A stretch of 47,331 nucleotides of DNA from an uncultured Formosa sp. GTDB taxonomy: Bacteria; Bacteroidota; Bacteroidia; Flavobacteriales; Flavobacteriaceae. Position numbers and translations under genes: made by a program. A model generated the notes under the pieces. That model made no database searches, was not told the origin of the DNA, and saw only the letters and a list, made by a program, of their open reading frames with translations. The DNA is taken from positions 1 to 47,331 of the forward strand of contig CAJXDP010000010.1 of the NCBI GenBank assembly GCA_913052445.1, in the 5' to 3' direction. This document shows positions 1 through 8,462 of this stretch, piece after piece. Each line of letters begins with the position of its first letter. The stretch's first letter is position 1.

Positions 1-20
1 CAATCTATTGAGAGTTTAAT

Positions 21-380
21 CTACGATTGATTCGCTCTATTTTTTCGGGCCTGAATAAAACTACGGATAAAAGTAACAAGCGCAAATGCCGTAGAGAACA
101 GCATCACGGCTACTCTAACTACTCCTGCAGTGTTCCCTCTTTCTATGGCACTAAACAAAGGCTTTAAGAGGCCAATTAAAATTACTAGAGTAAGCGTGAC
201 TGCTAGATGTGAAATTAATTTATTTTCTTTTTTAATTCCAGAATAAAAAAGAAATAGAATGCCACCAAAAATAACTGGTATTAAGGCTGTAATAGGTCTT
301 GACTCTAGGTTTAAGTAGCTCCATAATCCTAAAAATATTAATAATAGCGCATTTATTGCACTAGCTTTATGTGGTTTCAT
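21..380 (-). CDS. small four-helix membrane protein, unknown function
   Basis: A 119-residue protein with four hydrophobic stretches (about residues 8-24, 31-48, 57-77 and 88-108) separated by short charged loops. It ends in a basic tail (QARKNRANQS), which would place the C-terminus in the cytoplasm by the positive-inside rule. I do not recognise a family and see no catalytic motif. It lies at the left edge of the window, so its downstream operon partners are not visible. Upstream on the same strand is a 43-codon single-helix ORF (471-602), a possible partner. The reading frame, ATG start and hydrophobic pattern support a real gene. Confidence 0.75.
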   Translation of the reverse strand: MKPHKASAINALLLIFLGLWSYLNLESRPITALIPVIFGGILFLFYSGIKKENKLISHLAVTLTLVILIGLLKPLFSAIERGNTAGVVRVAVMLFSTAFALVTFIRSFIQARKNRANQS

Positions 381-470
381 AAGAATCTGTTTTTTTAGTT
401 ACAAAAAGTTAATGATGTAAATATAATAAAGACCTAGCATGAAAAATACTGTTTTCACAAGTTTTGAGCG

Positions 471-602
471 TCAATTTAAAATTATATAAATAGAAATACA
501 CACAATAATAACACACAACGACACAACTAAAAAGCGCAACAATAAACTAAAAACCTGTTTTGATAATTTATTGATTTCTCTGTCGTTTATTTGTTTGCTC
601 AT
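471..602 (-). CDS. possible 43-residue single-pass membrane protein
   Basis: ATG at 602 and TGA at 471-473 enclose a polar, charged N-terminus (MSKQINDREINKLSKQ) followed by one long hydrophobic segment at residues 18-42 and a very short tail. This amphipathic-plus-anchor layout is common in real bacterial small membrane proteins and less common in random AT-rich frames. It lies 90 bp upstream of the four-helix membrane protein on the same strand. No family is recognised and no promoter was found, so this remains a candidate. Confidence 0.4.
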   Translation of the reverse strand: MSKQINDREINKLSKQVFSLLLRFLVVSLCVIIVCISIYIILN

Positions 603-664
603 GTTGTACTAATGATATTGTAAAATCATAAAAAAGTTAGTCTTCAATAAATAAAACTCTCATA

Positions 665-1231
665 CTAAAGTATCCATTCTGTCTTTTCATCTATATTAGT
701 CCGTGTCTTAACCTCTAACAGGCTGTGATCGAATTTCCCTAAATACATAAAGCCCATAGATCTTTGATTAGTTTTTAGTTCAAAGTAATCCCTCATTTTA
801 AAACTGAATTTAGGGGTACTCCAATAACATCCAATATTGTTTGCGACGCAAGAGAGCCATATGTTTTGAACTGCCATTGATACGGCCGCTATTTCTTCCC
901 ATTCGGGGATTGACACTGCCTTCGTTCTAGTCATAAAAACTCCTAAAATGCAGTTAGTTTTTTCACATTTTTCTATTATTTTACGTTCCTTAAAGCTACT
1001 GTTGACGCCTTTTTCACTGCTGCTTTTCATTGCCTTAACCATCTCTTTAGCCAGGACGTCTTTTCCCTTGTTCTTAAAAACCTTAAAAAACCAGGGCTGT
1101 GTCATTTTATGCGTAGGTGCCATATTAGCATTTTGCAACAATAATTTAATGGTGTTCTCGCTAATATCTCCTGGTTCAAACTGATTAGGATACACTGCTC
1201 TTCGGGTGTTAATAATTCTATCTATTTCCAT
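665..1231 (-). CDS. nitroreductase family protein (FMN-dependent)
   Basis: 188 residues, the usual length for this family. The N-terminal 'IINTRRAVYPNQF' matches the FMN-phosphate-binding RRS/RRA element near the start of nitroreductases. 'ANMAPTHKMTQPWFFKV' (about 33-50) matches the AP(S/T)xxxxQPW element. 'AAVSMAVQNIWLSCVANNIGCYWSTP' (about 115-140) is the conserved central helix plus the GxxW loop that covers the flavin. Such enzymes are homodimeric, cytosolic and reduce quinones, nitroaromatics or enals with NAD(P)H; the physiological substrate cannot be told from sequence. It appears monocistronic. Confidence 0.9.
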   Translation of the reverse strand: MEIDRIINTRRAVYPNQFEPGDISENTIKLLLQNANMAPTHKMTQPWFFKVFKNKGKDVLAKEMVKAMKSSSEKGVNSSFKERKIIEKCEKTNCILGVFMTRTKAVSIPEWEEIAAVSMAVQNIWLSCVANNIGCYWSTPKFSFKMRDYFELKTNQRSMGFMYLGKFDHSLLEVKTRTNIDEKTEWIL

Positions 1232-1638
1232 GATTTAAAAAATTATTCAATGTAAAAATATAAAAAATGCTTCAAATTATAGTTACTCATTATGCTCAAA
1301 TTGGATTAATTGTTTTGTAGATTTTCGGAGTTACTATTTGATAGTTTCTTTATATAGGTAATCGCTTGAGAAATATTCTAAACCAACAAAATTCATGTCG
1401 TAAGCTAATTTGATAGGGGTGCTTGGGTGCTTGGCAAACAACGTGAAATACGAACAGAAAAGCCTGTTCACCGAAACTGTAAGTTATATTGATTTTGAGG
1501 TTTTGTGTGTTAAGGAATCTATTACCAATATATTTACTACAGTTTACATTAACTTTTATCAATATGCTTGTGCAGTGTTTTTGTAAGAAAGATTACTTGT
1601 TGTATATTCATTCTTGTTAATCAAATATTTATTTTTAA
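1232..1638. other. 407-bp gene-poor gap, possible decayed sequence
   Basis: No convincing gene. A 70-codon minus-strand frame (1350-1562) and a 60-codon plus-strand frame without ATG (1404-1586) overlap; neither resembles a known protein. The segment around 1410-1470 is less AT-rich than its surroundings and holds a tandem 8-mer (GGGTGCTT twice, 1417-1432). This would fit a decayed gene, but the evidence is weak. Confidence 0.3.
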
Positions 1639-1977
1639 ATGAAAAAGCTAGTATTTCTGTTGTCATTTTCAATTTTATTTCAAAGTTGTTTTAGTTACAA
1701 AAAAGTGGGTTATAATGACATTACAAGTGTTAACAAACAAAAGATTCAAGTTGCAAAGCTTGCAGGTGATTCATACATCAAAGGGCGATTGGTTTCTAAA
1801 AATGATGATGCAATAATTTTAGATGTTAATGGGCAACTCTCAACAGTACTTAAGGAAGAAATAAGCTCCGTTGAAGTTAGAAAATTATCATTCCTAAAAT
1901 CTGCTGGGGTTGTTGTTATTGGATTTGTTGTTTTTATTGGGCTTTTGTTAGCCTCTGCTGACCAAGTGTTAATGTAG
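1639..1977 (+). CDS. small lipoprotein with C-terminal membrane helix
   Basis: 112 residues. The N-terminus is a lipoprotein signal (MKKLVFLLSFSILFQSC) with Cys17 after ILFQS. A soluble segment follows with a beta-rich pattern (about 40-80, 'IKGRLVSKNDDAIILDVNGQ'), similar in feel to small SH3-like lipoprotein domains. Residues 88-107 (SAGVVVIGFVVFIGLLLASA) form a second hydrophobic helix. A lipid anchor and a C-terminal helix together are unusual. No family is recognised. It is the first of three small exported proteins on the plus strand with separate intergenic gaps. Confidence 0.65.
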   Translation: MKKLVFLLSFSILFQSCFSYKKVGYNDITSVNKQKIQVAKLAGDSYIKGRLVSKNDDAIILDVNGQLSTVLKEEISSVEVRKLSFLKSAGVVVIGFVVFIGLLLASADQVLM

Positions 1978-2084
1978 TGCGCAAAGCCTCCTTAATCTGT
2001 TTTCCTTTACGTTTGTATTTTAAAATATCTAATCGTGAGGCATGAAGAGGTCCTGTTGCTTAACTTCAACTATTTAGAAACCCC

Positions 2085-2115
2085 TTCGCTGTTAAACTTA
2101 CGTTTCTTATCTTTG
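2085..2115 (+). promoter_or_regulatory. Bacteroidota-type promoter for the 2136 gene
   Basis: A -33 box TTCG (2085-2088; consensus TTTG) and a perfect -7 box TATCTTTG (2108-2115; consensus TANNTTTG) are separated by 19 bases. The predicted transcript starts about 15 bases before the ATG at 2136. Confidence 0.5.
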
Positions 2116-2135
2116 GATTATTAATCATTTTAATA

Positions 2136-2486
2136 ATGAAAAAACTAATTCTATTATTATTTATCCCATTCATGTCTTTTGGGCAAGAAATAGTTAAATT
2201 AAAATTTAACACTGATTTAGGGATAATTAAAGCAAAAGCATCTTGTGGGATATGTATGTTTAGTATGCAAGGAAAACAATGTGAGTTAGCTATTCAGCTT
2301 GATAATAACAACAAGTACTATGTAAATGGAGCTGAAATTGATGATTATGGGGATGCTCATTCTGATGAAGGGTTTTGTAATGCTATATTAGATGTAACGA
2401 TTCAAGGAGAAATTAATAATGATAAATTTAATCTGAGCTTCTTTCAACTTAGTACAGAAAAAAGTGATGAAATCATAAAGCCATAG
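2136..2486 (+). CDS. small secreted four-cysteine protein (DUF6370-like)
   Basis: 116 residues with a cleavable signal peptide (MKKLILLLFIPFMSFGQ, cut before residue 17-18). The mature part contains C37-x2-C40-x8-C49 ('CGICMFSMQGKQC'), a glycine/aspartate/histidine segment 'GAEIDDYGDAHSDEGFC' ending in Cys81, and a short C-terminal beta stretch. From memory this pattern matches a small Bacteroidota family annotated DUF6370; that assignment was not verified. Four cysteines and a conserved His/Asp cluster suggest disulfides or a bound metal outside the cytoplasm, which is inference. It has its own promoter at 2085-2115. Confidence 0.75.
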   Translation: MKKLILLLFIPFMSFGQEIVKLKFNTDLGIIKAKASCGICMFSMQGKQCELAIQLDNNNKYYVNGAEIDDYGDAHSDEGFCNAILDVTIQGEINNDKFNLSFFQLSTEKSDEIIKP

Positions 2487-2608
2487 GCCGTGTTTTATTG
2501 ATTTAATTTGGGGGCTTTTTAACTCTTTTCGGAGTGCTCCCTAAAAAAGAAGTTATAACAAGGATAGCCTATAATTTGTTCAATTAAAAAAAACTAAAAT
2601 TTAAAAAA

Positions 2609-3088
2609 ATGAAAAAGTTTATATTATTATTATCAATCTCAGTTTTATTTATGGGTAGAAATTCTGCGCAAGAATTAACTAAGATGTCTCAAAATTCCTT
2701 TACAGAACTGAATGTAGGTGTTGCTTTCTTAGATGATGGATGGATTCCTTTTCCGGGGGCTTCATTTCTCTGGGGGCAAACTTTCATAAATAAGAATGAT
2801 GTAATTTTTGAATACGAAGTTGGTTTGGCTTTTCCAACTCTTGTAACAGCAAAATTAGGGATAGGAAAGAAATTTAATGATACTAAAGTTATAGTTGGGG
2901 TTAGACCGTGGCCGTTTAACGTCTATGGACAATCAAGTTTTGGTAAAAGAGAAAGTGGGTATTGGATAACTTCAATTGAATTTAATCCAACTTATTCCGA
3001 CAGTTCCTCGTTATCAACAAAAGCAATTTTGAATTTTGGCTATAGATGGAATTTAAAAAGTGGCGAGGCGCTCTTTAGTTGGTGGTAA
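2609..3088 (+). CDS. small exported beta-rich protein, unknown
   Basis: 159 residues with a signal peptide (MKKFILLLSISVLFMGRNSAQ). The rest alternates short beta-strand-like hydrophobic segments with turns and ends in an aromatic tail (EALFSWW), as in small outer-membrane or periplasmic beta-barrel proteins. There are no cysteines or recognisable motifs. The length gives about six to eight strands, so an eight-stranded barrel is possible. It is convergent with the large T9SS protein gene, with 40 bp between them. Confidence 0.7.
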   Translation: MKKFILLLSISVLFMGRNSAQELTKMSQNSFTELNVGVAFLDDGWIPFPGASFLWGQTFINKNDVIFEYEVGLAFPTLVTAKLGIGKKFNDTKVIVGVRPWPFNVYGQSSFGKRESGYWITSIEFNPTYSDSSSLSTKAILNFGYRWNLKSGEALFSWW

Positions 3089-3106
3089 TTATTAAACACA
3101 AAACAT

Positions 3107-3143
3107 ATTATCAAATTTAAAGTTATAGTTAAAACTTGATAAT
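3107..3143. repeat. inverted repeat at the convergent gene ends
   Basis: ATTATCAA (3107-3114) and TTGATAAT (3136-3143) form an 8-bp inverted repeat around a 21-base spacer. It spans the stop codon of the minus-strand gene and the gap after the plus-strand gene. There is no clear T-run, so it is a weak candidate for a shared terminator. Confidence 0.3.
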
Positions 3144-6100
3144 ACGTTTTATGGTGGTTTGATTTCCAGCACTTATTTTCACCAAGTAAACTCCTTCGTT
3201 AAATAAACTTACATCTATTTTATTGGCATTTGAAACAGTCATCACGTGTTGACCTAGCAGTGAATACACTTCAATTTTATAAGCTTCTAAATTTCCTTTA
3301 ATATAAAGCGTATTTGTAACCGGATTCGGGTATACTGATATCAAAGCTACAGAGATTTCTTGGACAGAAAGTTCGCCGCTATTGACTGCGTTGGGACTTC
3401 CATTTTCATTAATACAATTCCAGCTTTCAGGCAACGAGTTGTCTAAATCTGGCGTAATTAACTCGAGGGTATTTCCAGTTCCATCTGCACATGTTGGCCA
3501 GTCAGAAATTTGTGTATCACAACGAGCAAAAACATTCAATCCAACAAGAGTATCCCCGTATTCTCCTGATGCAAGCAGATCCCCATTTCCATCAATAATT
3601 TCCCATGAAACTTCCGAAGACCAATCCCCATCAGTCCAGACAAACTCAATTATATCCCCCTGGGTTGCATCAAATGTTAAACTTGCAGAGAATCCATCTG
3701 TAAAAGTAGCCTCTGAAATAACAACTTGACCTGCGACAATTACATCAACAGCATTTCCTTGCCATCCATCTCCATATGAGTCAAACATATTTAAAGTATG
3801 TGTACACGATGGAAAAGGGTCTTCAACATTATATTCCACTTGATCGATGAGTTTATCTGTAGAATCGAATAATCTAACGGCATCTGACCCGCCCAAACCA
3901 AAGCCTAATTCCCCTAAATAAGGAATGTTAGGAAATACACTTATAAAATCTGATGCATCTTTAACAAATACTAAATAACCATTTCCTTCAATTTGAGTCC
4001 CATCAGGGATTACAAAAACATGTGTGTCATCATCATCTTTAATTTGCCAATTTGAAATATCAATAGATGTTGATTTTGGATTGTATAACTCAATCCAATC
4101 ATCAGCATTAAATGTCGAGCTTGACCTGTAGTTAATCTCATTGATGATCAAGCCTTCAACCTGAATAAGTGCCCCTACCTCGTAAAGACAAATATCAGAG
4201 GCATCTTTCACTATAATATTATAGTTCCCTACAGGAAGGTTGTTAAAGTTGTTAGAGTTCAAAAAGTTTTGTCCGCCATCAATACTATACTGATAGGGGC
4301 TCAGCCCTGATGTCGGGTTAATTACAATTGAGCCATCAGTTGAAATAACAGATGAAGCAGCTGTTACATCAATATCAACTGTGGTAAATTCACATGAGTC
4401 AATTAAAACAGATTCCTCATAAGAGCAAAGTCCTGCAGCCCCTTCAATAATTACAACATAGGTCCCTGGAGACAAATCATTAAATGAGTTAGAGTCGGTA
4501 AATGTTTGACCGCCGTCAATACTATACTGAAATGGACTCAGTCCAGAGGTTGTATTAATTGTAATTGTCCCATTGTTTTCAAGTGTTGAGCTTGCGTGTA
4601 ATACGCTTATGTCAGCTGTAATTTCACAACCAGACTCATCAAGACAAAATACTTCTTGTGTGAAATTATCAAATTCTCCATCATTTATAAGAATAGTATT
4701 CCCTAATGAATCGATAACCTGAAAATTCCCTTCTCCGAAGCCACAGCAGATTCCATCTCCATAAGAATCGTAAACGTACAAAGTAAAGCATGACGTGTAA
4801 TTAACACAAATTTCTTCACTATAGACCTCAGTGTCGTCGTCTAGTGAGCCTGTCGCTATAATTTCATTTACTTCGTTTAAAAGTTTCCAAGATGTCTCTT
4901 CAGGATAATTATCTGCATTAATAGTCAGCGTGATGATGTCATAGTCTGAGTCTAAACTTGTAGTAGACGAATCCGAATTATTCTCAAAACTATCATCTTC
5001 TTGACCATTTACCTCAACTAAGTTTAAAACAATCGTATTGTTTTCTTGTAGGTTTTCATTTATTGAAAGTGCCACAAACTCTTGATTTTGAGTAAGTATC
5101 TCGACTGAAGTAGTAATTACATCAACTACCTGATCGTTAACTACAACTTCAATGGATACTTCATTTATCGTTGTCTCACCATAATTAGTAACAATAGCCG
5201 TTACTTCAACAATATCATCACAAACCACTTCCAATTCTTCAACTGAAATCGCTCCATCTAGTTCCTGAATCTTACTTAAAACAACATTTAAAGTATCATT
5301 GTTTTCGTATTCATCGTAAGGATGGTTAACTTTTACTGTAATGTTATAATCTCCGTTGACTGAAAAATTTTGAGGCGTTGGAAATTGCAAATTAACTTCA
5401 CCAAATGGTTGTATTGTCTGAGGAGTAGTGAACGATTCAATATATTGATCGTCAACGAAAAGTTCGATTTCAATAATGCTCATGTCGTTTAACCCTTGAT
5501 TCGCAATCGTAGCTGTTACAATTTCGTTATCTCCTAAGCTTGAAGAAGACTGAGGGGCTACTATTGCGGTCACTCCCAAGTCGTTATCGGCATTAACATT
5601 TGCCCAAAATGATACCCAAGGCCTTGCTTGTTTAATTATCAATTGATCTTCAGCTGTAACTTTATATTCAATGTCTACTCCAAATCCCTCAGCGCCTACT
5701 ACATCATATAGTATTGCAAATTCGTCATGAATGGTTGTTAGGAATTCTCTCATTTGATCAAGATACGCCTGATCCATTACCAGCTCACCAGGATTCACTA
5801 AGTTGGATAATCTTAAAACAAGATAGCCCCCACCCTGTAAGGGATCTTCATATAATAAAATCTCTTCAGGGACAGAGTTTGGGTCCGGGTTAGTGATTAA
5901 TGACTCCCCTACTTGAGTATTTAAATAAAATGTGTCCTCTGTTTCATAAATAGGGTCAATACTAATTCCAACTCCATTTGATTGCTCACCCTGAAAATTC
6001 GGATGACACAATAACCCCATTGCTGCCATAAAATGATCTACACGATAAAAATCTCTTTCTTCATATGCTCTAAAATTCCACATACTAGCATAAACCTGCT

Positions 6101-7811
6101 TAATAGATTTTGAGATATGACCTTCGTCTAAGTATTGAGTTTTAGATGTATATAAGCCTGCACCACTAAAACCGGGTAAATCTTCATTATTAGTGCTTGA
6201 TCTGCATCTAACAGCTGTTCCTTCAGGAAAATCATCATGCATAGATTGTAGGTCATCCAACATCCATTGGGGCATTGGGGCGTCCTTAATGTCTCTTCTT
6301 AAATCCTTTAAGCGTTGAATGCGAAAATTTATATCGTTCTGGAAGGTAGGATTATCAATCATGACTTGCGCCTCTTGATAAAAATTATTAAACTGCATAA
6401 ATTCATCGTAATAATAAAATGGAATTCCAAAACCGTCGGGAATTGTTCCACTTGGAAGACCAAATGTCCTCATAGTCGCTACATTAGAACACTTTGCGCC
6501 AAACGATGTAGACATGTCAAAATTAATTGCGTCCAGTGGCATAATTTCTGTGACGCTTAAATCTCGTATAGGAAATTGTGGTTCCGTTGGCCTAAGGTCT
6601 TCGTACCAGTCATTGACCTCGGTTAAAGTGGCCTCTCTGATTTCAAACTGTTCATTTTCTACTTTATAATAAACATATCCCCCAAGCAAATTTGCTATCG
6701 CATCATTATCTAAAGGGTTTGCAATATATGCATTTGGCACATTGTCTTGAATAGCTCTTAAGTTAACATGTGACAAAGGGGTTTGTATAACAGAAGTTAT
6801 AATCCCTCCCACTCTTGGAAGTGAGTTGGGCAATGCGTCATATAAAACAATATCTCTACTTCCCGGGGTTTCATTAAGGTCTTGCATGTGCTTAAAAAAC
6901 CCATAGCCTTCTGCTTCATGAAAAGGTATGTAATTAATTTCTGCAAAAACATCAGACTCTAAAACCACATCAATTCTAGATCCTTCAAATTCTGCAGCAT
7001 AATTATCGGAGTGATCATCTTCATCGTTTTGTCCAATAAAGTGGTTCATGTTGTTCTGCAGAAAAGGCATACTGGCTACCAGGAGTTCATATGTTTTTTG
7101 AGTAGCTTCAAAATTATAAGCATCCCCAAAAGAGAAGTTGAAAGAATAAGTTCCTATCACCCCGCTTGGAAGTATTACGCTGGGGTTGAAAACAATCTCT
7201 CCAGAGCTATCGTCTCCAGTTACAGAAGCATCAATTCCATTCCAAAAACTTGCATGTATAGTATACGTGTTACTATTAATAAAATAGACCTTTGGTTCAG
7301 GTGTGTCCCTGTCAAGAATTCCAAACTTAACGTACAGTTGATCATCAAGGAATGGAGCCCATCCAACATTATTAACCGTGGCCAATGTCATAAAGGTTTC
7401 AGTGTCCGGAATTGATGTAGAGCCATCAATAAGGTCAATGGCGGGGGCAAAATTGAAAGGTGAATCAGTAGGCATGTTATTAAATTCTGTAACATCATCT
7501 ATACCGTCTCCATCGTAATCATCAGGTGCTGCTAAATCGTGTTCTGTTATAGTGTACTGTTCTTGAGGATATGCTGCTGCTGGTTCAGAAATGACCATCG
7601 TTCCATTGACTCCTATTGTCATAGATGTCGCCCAGTTAAACGTAGAATTGTGCTGTGCATGTAACACATAGTATTTGCCTTCCTCTGCTTGAATTGATAG
7701 TTGAACTTGTCCAAGACCATTAATGGAATAATTTTCTATTGTTACTTGAGAATAACAAAAATTAAAAAAAGTAATTAAAAAAAGTAATATTGAAGATATT
7801 TTCTTAATCAT
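3129..7811 (-). CDS. T9SS-exported dikinase-like protein: His domain + ATP-grasp + lamin-tail domain
   Basis: 1560 residues. Order as read: signal peptide 1-22; beta region with a calcium-type element 'DYDGDGIDDVTEF' (98-110); phosphohistidine domain about 315-400 with 'TPLSHVNLRA' (His348); PPDK-type ATP-grasp domain about 435-735 with 'RCRSSTNNEDLPGFSGAGLY' (535-554), 'NGVGISIDP' (612-620), 'GVDIEY' (711-716) and 'IIKQARPW' (725-732); two CARDB-like beta domains about 745-950; a 'DSYGDG' domain about 955-1057; two SprB-type repeats about 1066-1137 and 1146-1216; lamin-tail domain about 1218-1330; a second 'DSYGDG' domain about 1336-1430; T9SS sorting domain 1490-1560 ('VYPNPVTNTLYIKG', ending IKRIIKF). 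Histidine domain before ATP-grasp is the order of glucan water dikinases, the reverse of PEP synthase. ATP-grasp motifs and His348 are retained, so it looks catalytic, yet it is exported. The substrate is unknown. Confidence 0.9.
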   Translation of the reverse strand: MIKKISSILLFLITFFNFCYSQVTIENYSINGLGQVQLSIQAEEGKYYVLHAQHNSTFNWATSMTIGVNGTMVISEPAAAYPQEQYTITEHDLAAPDDYDGDGIDDVTEFNNMPTDSPFNFAPAIDLIDGSTSIPDTETFMTLATVNNVGWAPFLDDQLYVKFGILDRDTPEPKVYFINSNTYTIHASFWNGIDASVTGDDSSGEIVFNPSVILPSGVIGTYSFNFSFGDAYNFEATQKTYELLVASMPFLQNNMNHFIGQNDEDDHSDNYAAEFEGSRIDVVLESDVFAEINYIPFHEAEGYGFFKHMQDLNETPGSRDIVLYDALPNSLPRVGGIITSVIQTPLSHVNLRAIQDNVPNAYIANPLDNDAIANLLGGYVYYKVENEQFEIREATLTEVNDWYEDLRPTEPQFPIRDLSVTEIMPLDAINFDMSTSFGAKCSNVATMRTFGLPSGTIPDGFGIPFYYYDEFMQFNNFYQEAQVMIDNPTFQNDINFRIQRLKDLRRDIKDAPMPQWMLDDLQSMHDDFPEGTAVRCRSSTNNEDLPGFSGAGLYTSKTQYLDEGHISKSIKQVYASMWNFRAYEERDFYRVDHFMAAMGLLCHPNFQGEQSNGVGISIDPIYETEDTFYLNTQVGESLITNPDPNSVPEEILLYEDPLQGGGYLVLRLSNLVNPGELVMDQAYLDQMREFLTTIHDEFAILYDVVGAEGFGVDIEYKVTAEDQLIIKQARPWVSFWANVNADNDLGVTAIVAPQSSSSLGDNEIVTATIANQGLNDMSIIEIELFVDDQYIESFTTPQTIQPFGEVNLQFPTPQNFSVNGDYNITVKVNHPYDEYENNDTLNVVLSKIQELDGAISVEELEVVCDDIVEVTAIVTNYGETTINEVSIEVVVNDQVVDVITTSVEILTQNQEFVALSINENLQENNTIVLNLVEVNGQEDDSFENNSDSSTTSLDSDYDIITLTINADNYPEETSWKLLNEVNEIIATGSLDDDTEVYSEEICVNYTSCFTLYVYDSYGDGICCGFGEGNFQVIDSLGNTILINDGEFDNFTQEVFCLDESGCEITADISVLHASSTLENNGTITINTTSGLSPFQYSIDGGQTFTDSNSFNDLSPGTYVVIIEGAAGLCSYEESVLIDSCEFTTVDIDVTAASSVISTDGSIVINPTSGLSPYQYSIDGGQNFLNSNNFNNLPVGNYNIIVKDASDICLYEVGALIQVEGLIINEINYRSSSTFNADDWIELYNPKSTSIDISNWQIKDDDDTHVFVIPDGTQIEGNGYLVFVKDASDFISVFPNIPYLGELGFGLGGSDAVRLFDSTDKLIDQVEYNVEDPFPSCTHTLNMFDSYGDGWQGNAVDVIVAGQVVISEATFTDGFSASLTFDATQGDIIEFVWTDGDWSSEVSWEIIDGNGDLLASGEYGDTLVGLNVFARCDTQISDWPTCADGTGNTLELITPDLDNSLPESWNCINENGSPNAVNSGELSVQEISVALISVYPNPVTNTLYIKGNLEAYKIEVYSLLGQHVMTVSNANKIDVSLFNEGVYLVKISAGNQTTIKRIIKF

Positions 7812-7842
7812 TTTAAGGGAAATTTAAAGAATTATTAATTGT

Positions 7843-7850
7843 CAAATATA
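7843..7850 (-). promoter_or_regulatory. -7 box candidate for the T9SS protein gene
   Basis: The minus strand reads TATATTTG (TANNTTTG consensus) 32 bases before the ATG at 7811. No TTTG lies 17-21 bases further upstream, so only half of the promoter is supported. Confidence 0.3.
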
Positions 7851-7940
7851 CAATTGTTTAAGCTGAATTATATACTGTTTTGATTTATTGAGCCTTAGAC
7901 CCAAAGTTGTAAAAGATAAAAAGAAATGATAAGCCAACGC

Positions 7941-8462
7941 TTAGTCAGTGCAAACAAAAGTAGAATGCAATAAATTTATCTGGCTTGCGTTTTTAGAAAT
8001 CACTACCTGATAAATTCGATCATAAATATCTAAATCAAATGCCCCTAACTCTTTACCAACCAAAAGACCTGCTAATACCGCTGTGGTATTGCTGTGTCCA
8101 ACGACGAGTACATCCTGTTTATTGTTTATTAGTGATTTTGAAAATTCCTCGAGGTATTGAGAATTATATTTCTTAATAATCAAGCCCTTAGACAGTGCTG
8201 TTGGAAGAGCAGTTTTTCTAGTTCGATTATAGTCAGTGCTATATATGACATCAAGATTTACTTCTCTAAGAAAGACACTTAAACTTTCTGATCTTTGCTC
8301 TCCACATTTAGAAAGTGGAGGATCTGAGTGGTCATTCGATAATAAATCTTTTTCTGAATGTCTGACTAAATATATTGTAACTAATTCGTCGTCGTTCTGG
8401 GCACCAAGGCTAGAGTGAAATCCTAAAATTATTATAATTATTATAAGATACTTGTTCTTCAT
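7941..8462 (-). CDS. secreted histidine phosphatase (phosphoglycerate-mutase superfamily, SixA size)
   Basis: 173 residues: signal peptide 1-21 (cut near LGAQN), then the catalytic 'YLVRHSEKD' (Arg34, His35; the usual RHG is RHS here), an arginine in 'TDYNRTRKTA' (80-82), Glu105-Glu106 in 'YLEEF', and the second histidine in 'VVGHSNTT' (His123). All catalytic positions of the superfamily are present, so it should be an active phosphatase outside the cytoplasm. It is the short, lidless form, like SixA, which removes phosphate from phosphohistidine; its own substrate is unknown. It is transcribed toward the exported dikinase-like gene, 129 bp away, which suggests a functional pairing by inference. 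Confidence 0.88.
   Translation of the reverse strand: MKNKYLIIIIIILGFHSSLGAQNDDELVTIYLVRHSEKDLLSNDHSDPPLSKCGEQRSESLSVFLREVNLDVIYSTDYNRTRKTALPTALSKGLIIKKYNSQYLEEFSKSLINNKQDVLVVGHSNTTAVLAGLLVGKELGAFDLDIYDRIYQVVISKNASQINLLHSTFVCTD

Noticed and set aside
1417-1432. Tandem 8-mer GGGTGCTT twice
   Set aside because: Only two copies and no similar element elsewhere in the window; not enough for a repeat family or mobile element.
1350-1562. 70-codon minus-strand ORF
   Set aside because: Composition is unlike neighbouring proteins, no motif or signal is present, and an alternative plus-strand frame overlaps it; treated as non-coding or decayed.
1978-2608. attC-like elements (GCTTAAC...GTTAAAC near 2058-2097; imperfect palindrome near 2515-2561) between small exported genes, as in an integron cassette array
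   Set aside because: The arms between the core boxes do not pair, the second box pair does not fit GTTRRRY, and no integrase is present. One gene also has its own promoter.
3382-3729. 115-codon plus-strand ORF inside the large T9SS gene, and similar long antisense frames inside gltB, gltD, ilvD and purF-like genes
   Set aside because: They are reading-frame shadows with no signal, motif or upstream promoter, and lie opposite well-supported genes.
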